Below are positions 45,402 to 54,910 of a stretch of DNA of 64,000 nt, one piece after another. The DNA is taken from assembly GCA_001914235.1 (NCBI GenBank), contig MQUF01000003.1, positions 186,001 to 250,000 on the forward strand, written 5' to 3'. The notes under the pieces are model-generated. The model was not told where the DNA came from. It saw nothing but the letters and a program-made list of their open reading frames with translations, and searched no databases. The DNA is from Desulfobulbaceae bacterium DB1 (GTDB lineage: Bacteria; Desulfobacterota; Desulfobulbia; Desulfobulbales; SURF-16). The position numbers were made by a program, and so were the translations under genes. Position 1 is the stretch's first letter, and each line of letters begins with the position of its first letter.

Positions 45402-45764
45402 ATGACAGACGAACAACTGGCCTATTTCAAAAAGAAATTGCAGGAGATGAGCGAAGAGCTCTTGTCCGAAGCCAATAAGACTATTACGGAAATGACCGAC
45501 AGCGGGGGAAATTTCCCCGATCCCACCGATCGTGCCACCGCCGAATCCGACCGGAATTTTGAGCTTCGCATCCGTGACCGCGAAAGGAAACTGCTGGCCA
45601 AGGTCAAAGAGGCAATGGAAAGGATCGAAAACAACGATTACGGCGTCTGCGAAGAATGCGGCGATGATATCGGGGTTGCCCGGCTTGAAGCCCGGCCGGT
45701 CACCACTCTCTGCATCCACTGCAAAACCAAACAGGAAGATTACGAAAAGGCAAAAGCCAGTTGA
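45402..45764 (+). CDS. dksA: DksA/TraR-family zinc-finger transcription factor
   Basis: The 120-residue protein has a coiled-coil-forming N-terminal half with D-P-T-D-R-A at the coiled-coil tip, and a zinc finger C-E-E-C-G-x17-C-I-H-C. DksA binds the RNA polymerase secondary channel and works with ppGpp. The tip reads D-P-T-D-R-A, close to the functional D-x-x-D-x-A of DksA. The start at 45402 has GGAG 9 nt upstream; a TTG at 45387 is the alternative. Confidence 0.88.
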   Translation: MTDEQLAYFKKKLQEMSEELLSEANKTITEMTDSGGNFPDPTDRATAESDRNFELRIRDRERKLLAKVKEAMERIENNDYGVCEECGDDIGVARLEARPVTTLCIHCKTKQEDYEKAKAS

Positions 45765-45804
45765 TTGCCGCTTCCCGTCCAGTTTTCTAACTACGACTTG
45801 AGCC

Positions 45805-46803
45805 ATGCCAGAACTACGAAAAGACCCTGTCCTTGGAAGGTGGATCATCATTGCCAAGGAAAGAGGCAAGAGGCCGACGGATTTTATCGTTGAACACAGT
45901 TTGACCAAGGGCGGTTTTTGCCCACTGTGCCCCGGCAACGAAAAAACAACCCCTCCCGAGGTTCTCAGCTACGGGGACAACAACCATCAGCCGAACACCC
46001 CGGGCTGGTCGCTGCGGGTCGTGCCGAACAAATATCCGGCCCTTATCATCGAAGGTCAGTTGGACAAGGAAGGCGAAGGGCTTTATGATAAAATGAACGG
46101 CATCGGCGCCCATGAGGTTATCATCGAGTCGCCGAATCATGATGAACCCTTTGCCGATCTGGGCCACAACCGCATGCTCGATGTTTTTCTGGCATTTCGC
46201 GACCGCATCATCGACCTCGGTCGTGATCCGCGCTTCAAGTACGTCATGGTCTTCAAGAATTACGGCAAGGCAGCGGGCGCCTCGCTGGAGCATTCCCATT
46301 CCCAGCTGGTCGCTCTGCCCATTGTGCCCCGCACAATTGAGTCCGAGCTGTCCGGCAGCCTTTCCTATTACCGCTACAAGGAACGCTGCGTTTTCTGCGA
46401 CATCATCCGTCAGGAAATCAAAACCGAAGAACGGGTGGTGTGCCGGAACGACCATTTTCTCGCCATAACGCCCTATGCGCCCCGTTCTCCCTTTGAAATG
46501 TGGATCCTGCCGCGAAAACACGCCTCATCCTATATTGCCCAGGACCACGACTCCTTCCAGGCATTGGCGGCAATTTTCTCGGAAAGCATGAAACGGCTTA
46601 ATGCCTGTATTCCCAATGTTCCGTATAATTTTGTCCTCCACTCATCCCCTTTACGCTCGGAGCCTCTGGACCATTATCACTGGCATTTTGAAATCATGCC
46701 CAAATTGACCCAGATGGCCGGTTTCGAATGGGGCTCAGGTTTTTACATCAACCCGACCCCTCCGGAGGACGCCGCCCGCTTCCTCAAGGAAGTAAAGGTG
46801 TAA
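45805..46803 (+). CDS. galT: Galactose-1-phosphate uridylyltransferase
   Basis: A 332-residue HIT-superfamily enzyme: D-P-V-L-G-R-W-I-I-I-A, zinc-ligand motif C-P-L-C-P-G, and L-E-H-S-H-S-Q-L with the nucleophilic His. It exchanges UMP between UDP-glucose and galactose-1-phosphate. Members of this deltaproteobacterial form are near this length. It follows dksA by about 40 nt, while galK and galE are absent, so a role in nucleotide-sugar supply or storage metabolism rather than galactose growth is possible. Confidence 0.88.
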   Translation: MPELRKDPVLGRWIIIAKERGKRPTDFIVEHSLTKGGFCPLCPGNEKTTPPEVLSYGDNNHQPNTPGWSLRVVPNKYPALIIEGQLDKEGEGLYDKMNGIGAHEVIIESPNHDEPFADLGHNRMLDVFLAFRDRIIDLGRDPRFKYVMVFKNYGKAAGASLEHSHSQLVALPIVPRTIESELSGSLSYYRYKERCVFCDIIRQEIKTEERVVCRNDHFLAITPYAPRSPFEMWILPRKHASSYIAQDHDSFQALAAIFSESMKRLNACIPNVPYNFVLHSSPLRSEPLDHYHWHFEIMPKLTQMAGFEWGSGFYINPTPPEDAARFLKEVKV

Positions 46804-46827
46804 TGGAATTTTTACCATAGGTGGCCC

Positions 46828-47178
46828 ATGAAAAAGATATTACTTGTCGACGATGAAGAAAGCATCCACCTTCTTTACCGGGAGGAACTGGAGGAAGAGG
46901 GATATGAGGTGCATTCAGCCCTGTCCGGTGAAGACGCCCTGGAAAAACTGCATATCATCACCCCGGATCTCGTCATTCTTGACATCAACATGCCCGGCAT
47001 GAACGGCATTGACGTGCTGCGCAGAATGAAGGAAATAGACCAGAACCTGCCGGTCATCCTCAGTTCCGCCTACCAGGAGTTCAAGCAGGATCTGGCTTCC
47101 TGGGCCTCGGACGACTACATCGTCAAATCATCCAACCTGGATGAACTGAAGAATGCCGTGCGCAAGCATCTGTCCTGA
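46828..47178 (+). CDS. Single-domain response regulator (receiver only)
   Basis: The 116-residue protein is a bare receiver domain: I-L-L-V-D-D-E-E-S near the start, phospho-acceptor Asp in L-V-I-L-D-I-N-M-P-G-M-N-G, Ser in I-L-S-S-A and Lys in Y-I-V-K-S-S. There is no output domain, so it may act as CheY or as a phosphotransfer intermediate. It lies between galT and the FolE2-like gene, not with the chemotaxis operon. No partner kinase is beside it. Confidence 0.9.
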   Translation: MKKILLVDDEESIHLLYREELEEEGYEVHSALSGEDALEKLHIITPDLVILDINMPGMNGIDVLRRMKEIDQNLPVILSSAYQEFKQDLASWASDDYIVKSSNLDELKNAVRKHLS

Positions 47179-47197
47179 TCCGCCCATAGCCCAGCAC

Positions 47198-47971
47198 ATG
47201 AAGGATATCCAGAGCCTGCGGGATGATCGCCGGATCAACATTAAAAAGGTCGGGGTCAAGGATATTTCATATCCGATTACCGTCCTCGACCGGGCCAACA
47301 AGGTGCAGAAAACGGTAGCCAGGGTCAACATGTACGTCAACCTGCCGCATCAGTTCAAGGGCACGCACATGAGCCGTTTCATCGAAATTCTCAACCATTT
47401 TCACGGGGACATCAACTTGCGCGGTTTCCAGCTCATCCTTCAGGAAACAAAGGATAAGCTGCAGGCGGAAGCCGCGCACATGGAAATCGAATTCCCCTAT
47501 TTTTTCAAAAAGAAATCGCCGGCCACGGGAAAAATGGAGCTGTCTGAGTATCTTTGCAAAATGCATGGCTCCCTTGAGGAAGATGACGATCTTTCCCTGG
47601 AAATCGCCGTGCCCATTGCGCCGCCGTTACCGGTGCAGACCGGTTCCGGTCTTCCCGAATCCCTCGGCCACTGGGGAACGGCAAATATATGTCTTCGTTT
47701 CAGGCATTTCATCTGGATGGAGGAATTGATTGAACTGGCGGAGGGAGTAACATCCCACGACCTGCAATGGTCGGCCTCCTCCCCCAAACCTCCTGATTAT
47801 CCCCTTTCGGTTGAAAAAATAGCCAAGAATCTGGGAGAAAAACTGGCAAGCCATCCCTCTATCCGCTGGTTTTCCGTTACCGTTGAAAATCTTTCTCAAG
47901 GATTCAGCACATTTGCCACCATCGAGTGGCCAGACAACGACAATCCCTCTCCAACTTACTGCGTACATTAA
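47198..47971 (+). CDS. FolE2-family (type IB GTP cyclohydrolase) homologue without the active site
   Basis: From 47198 the 257-residue protein clearly follows FolE2: V-G-V-K-D-I-S-Y-P-I, V-N-M-Y-V-N-L-P-H, K-G-T-H-M-S-R-F-I-E-I-L and A-H-M-E-I-E-F-P-Y-F. The catalytic segment S-L-C-P-C-S-K is replaced by P-P-L-P-V-Q-T-G-S (residues 142-150), G-A-H-N-Q-R by G-H-W-G-T-A-N, L-L-K-R-P-D-E by an unrelated stretch near 190-200, and E-S-x-H-N-H by S-Q-G-F-S-T. Canonical FolE2 needs these residues to bind metal and open GTP. The fold is kept while catalysis is probably lost or changed. glyS starts 3 nt later. Confidence 0.8.
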   Translation: MKDIQSLRDDRRINIKKVGVKDISYPITVLDRANKVQKTVARVNMYVNLPHQFKGTHMSRFIEILNHFHGDINLRGFQLILQETKDKLQAEAAHMEIEFPYFFKKKSPATGKMELSEYLCKMHGSLEEDDDLSLEIAVPIAPPLPVQTGSGLPESLGHWGTANICLRFRHFIWMEELIELAEGVTSHDLQWSASSPKPPDYPLSVEKIAKNLGEKLASHPSIRWFSVTVENLSQGFSTFATIEWPDNDNPSPTYCVH

Positions 47972-47974
47972 TCC

Positions 47975-50056
47975 ATGAATCAACAATTTTTACTCGAAAT
48001 CGGCACGGAAGAAATACCGGCAGGCTACATTAAACCGGCACTGAGTTTCATGAAAGAGACCATGGCGAAAAAACTCGCCGAATTCTCGCTTCCATTCGAC
48101 GCCATCAAAACCGCGGCCACCCCGCGCCGTCTGACTCTTTGCGTCACCGGACTCAGCGACCGCCAGCCTGACCGGAGGGAAGAGGTGCTTGGCCCCCCCA
48201 AAAAAGCGGCCTTTGACGCCGACAACCAGCCCACCAAGGCGGCCATCGGCTTTGCCGCATCAAGGGGCGCCTCCATCGCGGATATCACGATCGTTGCCAC
48301 CCCGAAAGGGGAATACCTGATGCTGGCCCAGGAACACAAAGGAGAGGAAACGGAGATTATCCTGTCCCGTTTCCTGCCCGACTTCATTCTCTCCATCCCC
48401 TTTCCCAAGTCCATGCGATGGGGGGCTTTCCGGGCAAGCTTCGCCCGCCCGGTCCAATGGCTTCTTGCCCTTTTCGGGGGCAAGGTGGTGAATTTCGCCA
48501 TAAACGACCTCACTGCCGGCAATACCACGCGCGGCCACCGCTTTATGTCCTCGGGGCAGGTGGAAATTAAGGATTTTTCCCATTATCTTGAAACGCTGCG
48601 CAGCCTGCACGTCATAGCCGACCTTGACGAACGTCGGGAACTGATCAGGCAGGAGGCCGCCAGGGCGGCAGCCGCGGCAGGAGGCGAGATAATCGCCGAT
48701 GAGGAACTGCTGGACACCATCACCAACCTGGTGGAATTCCCCATCGGTATCACCGGAAGCTTTGACGAAAAATTTCTGGAGCTCCCCCCCGAGGTGCTGA
48801 TCACCTCCATGCGGGTCCACCAGAAATACTTCACCGTATCAGGTCCGGACGGCAAGCTGATGGCCAATTTCGTCGCCATCAACAACACCAGGATAGCCGA
48901 CACTGATGCGGCGGCGGCAGGCCATCAAAGAGTGCTGCGCGCCCGTCTCGAGGACGCCCTCTTTTTTTATCGGGAAGACCGGCAGCGCAAACTCGAAGAC
49001 CGTCTCACCGATCTGGCAGGGGTTGTCTTTCAGGCCCAGCTCGGTTCCATGTTGGAAAAGGTGGAAAGGCTCCAGTCCCTCAGCCTTTTCCTGTGCGACA
49101 GGATCGCGCCGGAGAAAAAAACAGCCGTGGCCCGCGCCGCCCGCCTTGCCAAGGCCGATCTCGTTACCGGCATGGTGGGAGAATTCCCCACCCTGCAGGG
49201 TGTGATGGGAAAATACTACGCCCAGCTTGAAGGCGAAGCAGAGGATGTGGCCGTCGCCATTGAGGAGCACTATCTGCCGGTGCGGGCGGACAGCGCCCTT
49301 CCCCGCACCATTGCCGGCTCCATTGTCTCCATGGCCGACAGACTCGATACCATTGCCGGTTGTTTCGGTATCGGCAAGACGCCCACCGGCACCACCGATC
49401 CTTATGGTTTGCGCCGTCATGCCCTGGCACTTCTTCATACAATCAACTCCCATGGATTTTCCCTGTCGCTCGCCGACTGCATTGACAAGGCGCTGGAACT
49501 TTACGGGGCCAAACTGACCGAAGACAAGGGACAGGCAGCCGGTGCGATAAACGACTTTATCCGGGGCCGCTACATGAATGACCTGATCGGCAGAGGAGTT
49601 GCCCAGGAAGCCGTTGACGCAGTGCTTTCCACCTCTTTTGACGATATCGTTGATTGCCGCAGACGCATCGATGCCCTGCTGGCCGTCAGTTCCCGGGAAA
49701 CATTTACCCTGCTGGCCGGCGCCTTCAAGCGCGTCATCAACATTATCAAAGGACATGAAAACACAACAGTGCTTGGAGATCTGCTCCAGGAAGAACAGGA
49801 ACAAAAACTCTACCAGGTCTTCCTGACGGTGGAGAGCCGGGTCAAACCATTACTGGCGGAGCGCCGCTATGAAGAGGCCCTGGACAAAATCCTTGAAATG
49901 AAAGAACCGGTTGATGCCTTTTTCGACAAGGTAATGGTTATGAGCGAGGATGAAAATCTGAAAAACAACCGACTGTCTCTGCTGGCCGCCATTGCCCGCC
50001 TCTTTCTGCAGGTCGGCGATTTTTCCAAAATGTATACCTTAACCGGCCGGGATTAG
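47975..50056 (+). CDS. glyS: Glycine--tRNA ligase beta subunit
   Basis: A full-length 693-residue GlyS: L-L-E-I-G-T-E-E-I-P-A-G-Y at the N-terminus, F-P-K-S-M-R-W-G, V-E-F-P-I, T-D-P-Y-G-L-R-R, and the C-terminal anticodon-binding (DALR-like) domain. With GlyQ it charges tRNA-Gly in bacteria that use the alpha2beta2 enzyme. The expected glyQ does not precede it; instead a FolE2-like gene ends 3 nt upstream. glyQ must lie outside the window. Confidence 0.95.
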   Translation: MNQQFLLEIGTEEIPAGYIKPALSFMKETMAKKLAEFSLPFDAIKTAATPRRLTLCVTGLSDRQPDRREEVLGPPKKAAFDADNQPTKAAIGFAASRGASIADITIVATPKGEYLMLAQEHKGEETEIILSRFLPDFILSIPFPKSMRWGAFRASFARPVQWLLALFGGKVVNFAINDLTAGNTTRGHRFMSSGQVEIKDFSHYLETLRSLHVIADLDERRELIRQEAARAAAAAGGEIIADEELLDTITNLVEFPIGITGSFDEKFLELPPEVLITSMRVHQKYFTVSGPDGKLMANFVAINNTRIADTDAAAAGHQRVLRARLEDALFFYREDRQRKLEDRLTDLAGVVFQAQLGSMLEKVERLQSLSLFLCDRIAPEKKTAVARAARLAKADLVTGMVGEFPTLQGVMGKYYAQLEGEAEDVAVAIEEHYLPVRADSALPRTIAGSIVSMADRLDTIAGCFGIGKTPTGTTDPYGLRRHALALLHTINSHGFSLSLADCIDKALELYGAKLTEDKGQAAGAINDFIRGRYMNDLIGRGVAQEAVDAVLSTSFDDIVDCRRRIDALLAVSSRETFTLLAGAFKRVINIIKGHENTTVLGDLLQEEQEQKLYQVFLTVESRVKPLLAERRYEEALDKILEMKEPVDAFFDKVMVMSEDENLKNNRLSLLAAIARLFLQVGDFSKMYTLTGRD

Positions 50057-50087
50057 AAACTTTACCGGCCGCCATTGCCGTTGCGGT

Positions 50088-51350
50088 TCAGACGGCGGCG
50101 GAAAAGGCCCGCACCTCATTTAAGGCGAACTCATAAATGGAGGGCAACATATCAAATAAGTGTCCTTCAACCGCGGCAATCCTGCCGACCTCGTGCCAGT
50201 CGCCTCTCTCATAGGCCTTGGCAAGATTCAGAATGACCGTGTAGGACGTTTTTTTGCCGCCGATCAGCGTCTCGACGATGACCGGCGCCAGATTCAGCTC
50301 CTGCAGAACAAGCCCCATCGGCTGGTCAAGCAGAACGTCCAGCAGGGAAAACATGCCCACCGTATAACAGGCGAGACTGAAATCACGACCCTTTTTCAAT
50401 CTCTCCCCCACCTGCTCGCAAAAACTGGCCCGCAGCAGCGCAAGCCGCAGCAGCTCCAGCGGTTTATCATCCGCCATATAGGACAGCATCATCAGGCTGA
50501 GCCATTTCCGCAGTTTCAGTTCCCCGACCAGCGCCACCGCGCTTTGCATGGATGTCACCTCGACCCGTCTTCGCATGGCCGCGGAATTGACATAACGGAG
50601 CAGCTTATAGGACAGGGAAACGTCGTGGGCGATAAACCCGGTGATCTTGGCGAAACTGTAATTCTCATTCTGGATGGCGCGGATAATTTTCAGATATTGC
50701 AGTTTGGACCCGGGAATGTCGCGCCCCTGGACAATTTTCGGCTTGCTGAAGAAATAGCCCTGAAAAAAAGTGAAATTGAGCTTCTGCAATTGCTCGAATT
50801 CTTCGATGGTTTCCACTTTTTCCGCCAGCAATTTGACATTGAACGGCGCTACTTTGTCAATATTACGGCACAGCACATCATAGGTCATGGAGCGGACATC
50901 GAACTTGATGATGTGGGCCATTTCAATGAGGGGGAGGAACTCCTCGTGAAAAAGAAAATCATCAAGGGCCAGGATATACCCGCGCTGCACAAGATTTCTG
51001 CAGGCCTGAACCACTTCCGGAGTTGCCTTGACCGTTTCCAGCACCTCGACCACGGTAATGCCGCTGGGGAAAAGGCCCGGATATTCTTTCACCAGCATAT
51101 CGTCGGTAAAATTGATAAAGGCCTTTTTCCCTTCGGTTATTTTAGTGATGCCGATGAGTGAAAAGGTATTGGTGATAACCTTTGAGGTCGCGGTGTCGCC
51201 GTCTTGGGTTTCATCAAAAAAATTATCAAGCCCGGAGCGGAAGAGCAACTCATAACCGTACACCTTGCCGTTCTGACGAAAAATCGGCTGCCGGGCGACA
51301 AAAATCCTGCTCCCGCCGTCCGGCTGTTCATTTTCATTCATTTTCCCCAT
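50088..51350 (-). CDS. EAL-HDOD signalling protein with degenerate EAL motif
   Basis: The 420-residue protein combines an N-terminal EAL-like domain (A-R-Q-P-I-F-R, Y-G-Y-E-L-L-F-R-S, residues about 15-200) with a C-terminal HDOD domain (V-N-S-A-A-M-R, L-R-K-W-L). The signature E-A-L reads E-L-L and several metal-binding acidic residues appear changed, so it probably does not cleave c-di-GMP, as in YuxH-type proteins. The start at 51350 has GGGAG a few nt upstream; the frame continues to 51473 without a better site. It converges with glyS. Confidence 0.8.
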   Translation of the reverse strand: MGKMNENEQPDGGSRIFVARQPIFRQNGKVYGYELLFRSGLDNFFDETQDGDTATSKVITNTFSLIGITKITEGKKAFINFTDDMLVKEYPGLFPSGITVVEVLETVKATPEVVQACRNLVQRGYILALDDFLFHEEFLPLIEMAHIIKFDVRSMTYDVLCRNIDKVAPFNVKLLAEKVETIEEFEQLQKLNFTFFQGYFFSKPKIVQGRDIPGSKLQYLKIIRAIQNENYSFAKITGFIAHDVSLSYKLLRYVNSAAMRRRVEVTSMQSAVALVGELKLRKWLSLMMLSYMADDKPLELLRLALLRASFCEQVGERLKKGRDFSLACYTVGMFSLLDVLLDQPMGLVLQELNLAPVIVETLIGGKKTSYTVILNLAKAYERGDWHEVGRIAAVEGHLFDMLPSIYEFALNEVRAFSAAV

Positions 51351-51556
51351 TCGCTCCCGACCTTTTCTCGTTTTCCTGATTATATGCTGTGACATGGCGG
51401 GCGTCAACAGTTGTTCAGCCGAACCGACACCTCCCTCTTTTTTCCGCCCCGACAACCGCGAAACGTCTTTCATTTCTTCCCGCTTGATCTTTACCGTTGA
51501 TTTCAGTCATACTTATTGAAAGGCGAAACAAAACCCTCAACAAAAAGGTCATGACG

Positions 51557-52660
51557 ATGATTGTTGGCGTGCCGAAAGAGATCAAGGACAAGGAGTTCCG
51601 GGTGGGCATCGTGCCGGCCGGGGTCAAGAGCCTGACCGCAGCCGGACATCGGGTTTTCATTGAAAAGGGGGCGGGAACCGGCAGCGACATCACCGATGAC
51701 GACTATGAAAAGGCCGGGGCCGTGCTGCTTGATACCGCCGGAGAGATTTACCGCAAATCCGAACTCATCATCAAGGTCAAGGAACCACTGCCCGCGGAGT
51801 ATGAATTTCTGCGGGAGAAAATGATTCTCTACACCTATCTTCATCTGGCACCACTGCCGGAATTGACCGATGTGCTGCTCGAAAAACGGGTAACCGCCAT
51901 CGGCTATGAAACCGTCCGGCTTGACAACGGATGCCTGCCGCTGCTTGCGCCGATGAGTGAAGTTGCCGGCCGCATGGCAATCCAGGTGGGAGCGCATTTT
52001 CTGGAAAAGGAAGAAGGCGGCCGCGGCATCCTGCTGGGCGGCGTGCCGGGCGTTGAACATGGCCATGTCACCATCATCGGCGGCGGCACGGTGGGCAGCT
52101 ATGCCGCCCGGGTGGCCACGGCCTTGGGCGCCACCGTCACCGTGCTTGATACCGACCTGCACCGTCTCGCCTACCTCGACGACATCTTCAGCGGTCGGAT
52201 CAACACCCTGATGTCCAATATCCACAACCTGGAAGAAGAGTTGCGGATATGCGACCTGCTGGTTGGGGCGGTACTGATTCCGGGGGGCAGCGCGCCGAAG
52301 CTGGTCAGCCGGGAAATGCTTTCCCTGATGAACCCTGGTGCGGTCATCGTCGATGTGGCCATCGACCAGGGCGGCTGCGTGGCGACCTCCCGGCCCACCA
52401 CCCATTCCGCGCCGATTTTCAAAGTGGACAATATCATCCATTACTGCGTTGCCAACATGCCGGGGGCAGTCCCCCGCACCTCGACCTTTGCCCTGACCAA
52501 TGCAACCCTGCCCTTTGCCCTGGAAATTGCCGACAAGGGCCTTGCCGCGGCAGCGGCCGACAGTCCCGCCCTGCGGCGCGGCATCAACACCCATGACGGA
52601 TGCATTTGCAACAAGGAAGTAGCCGAATCCCAAAGGCGGGAATGGAGGCCTTTCCCATGA
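51557..52660 (+). CDS. ald: Alanine dehydrogenase
   Basis: A 367-residue enzyme: [21 protein letters not shown], the NAD-binding G-G-G-T-V-G near residue 175, and H-S-A-P-I-F with [11 protein letters not shown] near 300. It interconverts L-alanine and pyruvate with NAD and ammonia. The start at 51557 has AAAAAGG 8 nt upstream. The next gene overlaps its stop (ATGA), implying coupling with an HD-GYP protein. Confidence 0.95.
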   Translation: MIVGVPKEIKDKEFRVGIVPAGVKSLTAAGHRVFIEKGAGTGSDITDDDYEKAGAVLLDTAGEIYRKSELIIKVKEPLPAEYEFLREKMILYTYLHLAPLPELTDVLLEKRVTAIGYETVRLDNGCLPLLAPMSEVAGRMAIQVGAHFLEKEEGGRGILLGGVPGVEHGHVTIIGGGTVGSYAARVATALGATVTVLDTDLHRLAYLDDIFSGRINTLMSNIHNLEEELRICDLLVGAVLIPGGSAPKLVSREMLSLMNPGAVIVDVAIDQGGCVATSRPTTHSAPIFKVDNIIHYCVANMPGAVPRTSTFALTNATLPFALEIADKGLAAAAADSPALRRGINTHDGCICNKEVAESQRREWRPFP

Positions 52661-53637
52661 ATTCCATGTCACCCCTTTTTGCAGACTATCTGCCGGTCAG
52701 CAAACATTGCCTGCTGAAACTGCAGGGAGAGATAACCTTTGATCTCTATACCATTCCGCCCGGGGAAAAAAACATCAAGGAACCGGTGTTGCTCATGGGC
52801 AGGAACTCCATGCTCTCCAGGATTCAGGACACTATTGCCGACCGGGGCTTTGAGATCTTTTTCATCCGAAAAGAGGACCAGAAAAATTTTCATCATCTCA
52901 TCGAAAACTTCATCGCCATGATGATTGAGGACCAAAACATCCCGCTTGAGCAGAAATCACAAATCATCTATCAATGTGCGGCAAATGTCCTCAAGGATAT
53001 CTTCACCGATCCCAGAAGCGGCGACAATTTACGACGAGTCGAGGATATAACCAGCAATATCATACAGTTCACCCTGCACGACGACGCATCCGTCGCCTCC
53101 TTGCTGCAGCTCAGCTCCCACGACTATTACACCTTCACCCACTGTCTGCACGTAGCAGTTTTCAGTATCGGCTTATTGAAACAGATTTACCCCGGCATGC
53201 AAAACGGCCTGCGGGAATTTGCCCTGGGCTGCATGCTCCACGACATCGGCAAGAGCAAGATTGATGAAGCAATTCTCAACAAACCGGGGAAGTTGACCCC
53301 TGAAGAATTCACCGTTATCCGGAAACACCCAGAGTACGGCTGTGAACTGATGGGGGATAAAGTGTCGCCGACGACCCTTGATGTCATCCTTCATCACCAT
53401 GAAAAACATTCCGGCACCGGCTATCCTGAAGGGCTGAAGGGGGATCAGATATCGGACCTGGCCAAGGTTGCCGCCATTGCCGACGTTTATGACGCGCTCA
53501 CCACCAGAAGAGCCTATGCCGATGCCCGCGACCCTTTCAAGGCCATGCTGACCATGAAGGAGGAGATGGTCGGCCACTTTGAACAGGAAAAATTCATTTC
53601 GTTCATCCATCTGCTCAGCGGCGGTAAGAAAAAATGA
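52657..53637 (+). CDS. HD-GYP domain c-di-GMP phosphodiesterase
   Basis: A 326-residue protein with an N-terminal helical domain (residues 1-130) and an HD-GYP domain: H-D-I-G-K-S-K-I with the HD metal site, H-H-E-K-H-S-G-T-G-Y-P-E-G-L-K-G-D-Q-I with the GYP motif, and D-V-Y-D-A-L-T-T-R-R. HD-GYP proteins degrade c-di-GMP to GMP. The ATG at 52657 has GGAGG about 8 nt upstream and overlaps the ald stop. No receiver or sensor domain is visible. Confidence 0.9.
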   Translation: MNSMSPLFADYLPVSKHCLLKLQGEITFDLYTIPPGEKNIKEPVLLMGRNSMLSRIQDTIADRGFEIFFIRKEDQKNFHHLIENFIAMMIEDQNIPLEQKSQIIYQCAANVLKDIFTDPRSGDNLRRVEDITSNIIQFTLHDDASVASLLQLSSHDYYTFTHCLHVAVFSIGLLKQIYPGMQNGLREFALGCMLHDIGKSKIDEAILNKPGKLTPEEFTVIRKHPEYGCELMGDKVSPTTLDVILHHHEKHSGTGYPEGLKGDQISDLAKVAAIADVYDALTTRRAYADARDPFKAMLTMKEEMVGHFEQEKFISFIHLLSGGKKK

Positions 53638-53638
53638 C

Positions 53639-54910
53639 TCATCCCCACAGCCGGACAAAATACAGGCTGAAAAAAGGAAAATAGGTGATAAGGCCCAGGG
53701 TTATCATCAGCAGGCCGAGAAAAGGCAGGGTGGCGACATAGAGCTCGGTCACCGGCTTTTCAAAACGATAACTGGCGAGAAAAAGATTGAGCCCCACCGG
53801 CGGGGTGCAGTAACCGATCTGCAGATTGGTCAGAAAAATAATGCCGAGATGAACAAGATCAACGCCGTATCCCTGGGCGATGGGGACAATAAGGGGCACC
53901 ACCAGCACCAGGGCGGAAAAGATATCGAGCATGGCGCCGACAAGCAGCAGGAAGATGTTGAGCAACAGCAGAAAGGTGTATTTACTGGTGATGTACTGCT
54001 GAATGATTTCAAAAAGCCGCACCGGCACTTCCCGGTCGACCAGAAAATTGGTGGAGGCCATGGAGGCGGCAAGAATGACCAGAATGCCGCCGAACAGCAT
54101 CATGCTCCGCACCATGATGGCCGGCAGCCGGGACAGGGGAATATCCCGATAAACAAAGAGTTCGACCACCACCACGTACAGGGCGGTCACCGCGGCCGCC
54201 TCGCCCGCCACAAAAAAACCTCCGTAAATACCGCCGAGCACCAGAAACGGCAGCGGCACTTCCCAGGCCGCAGCCCGCAGGCCGTCGTAGATATCTCTTC
54301 CTGTAGCCCCACGACTCTTTTCACGTGATTTGGGGCTTTTCTTCATGCTGTATGCCGCCAGCAGCAGCAGCATGACAAGCCCGGGAAGAATCCCGGCCAG
54401 AAAAAGCTGATCAACCCGGGTCTCGGCAATGACGCCATAGAGAATCAGCGGCAGGCTGGGCGGAAAGAGCAGCCCCAGGCTGCCGGAAGAGGTGATGAGT
54501 CCCAGTGAAAATTTCTCGTCGTAACGATCCGTGATCAGCGCGGGATAGAGCAGCCCGCCGAGGGCGAAAATCGTCACCCCTGATGCCCCGGTAAAGGCGG
54601 TGAAAGCAGCGCAAACCAGAAGCGACACCACCGCCAGGCCGCCCGGCATCCAGCCGAGCAGCAGCCGGGAAAGATGCAGCAGCCGTTGCGGGGCGCCGCT
54701 TTCGGAAAGCAGGGTGCCGGCAAAGATAAAGAGCGGCAGGGAAAGCAAAAGCGGCGTATCCGCCAGACGCGACATCTCGATCACCACCACGGAAATATCG
54801 ATGCCCGCTCCGTAAAAGGAAAAAAGGGCCAGGGCGGAAATAACGATAAAAAGCGGCGCGCCCATCAGGGCAAGCAACAGGCTGAAATATCTTCCCAGGG
54901 CAAAAATCAT
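53639..54910 (-). CDS. dctM: TRAP transporter large permease (DctM type)
   Basis: A 423-residue membrane protein with about 11-12 helices: V-V-S-L-L-V-C-A-A-F-T-A-F-T-G-A-S-G-V-T, G-L-I-T-S-S-G-S-L-G-L-L-F-P-P-S-L-P-L-I-L-Y-G, and T-N-L-Q-I-G-Y-C-T-P-P-V-G-L-N-L-F. This is the sodium-coupled transport subunit. I use the ATG at 54910, which overlaps the dctQ stop, instead of an upstream in-frame codon at 54946. It is the last gene of the TRAP operon and converges within 2 nt of the HD-GYP gene. Confidence 0.93.
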   Translation of the reverse strand: MIFALGRYFSLLLALMGAPLFIVISALALFSFYGAGIDISVVVIEMSRLADTPLLLSLPLFIFAGTLLSESGAPQRLLHLSRLLLGWMPGGLAVVSLLVCAAFTAFTGASGVTIFALGGLLYPALITDRYDEKFSLGLITSSGSLGLLFPPSLPLILYGVIAETRVDQLFLAGILPGLVMLLLLAAYSMKKSPKSREKSRGATGRDIYDGLRAAAWEVPLPFLVLGGIYGGFFVAGEAAAVTALYVVVVELFVYRDIPLSRLPAIMVRSMMLFGGILVILAASMASTNFLVDREVPVRLFEIIQQYITSKYTFLLLLNIFLLLVGAMLDIFSALVLVVPLIVPIAQGYGVDLVHLGIIFLTNLQIGYCTPPVGLNLFLASYRFEKPVTELYVATLPFLGLLMITLGLITYFPFFSLYFVRLWG

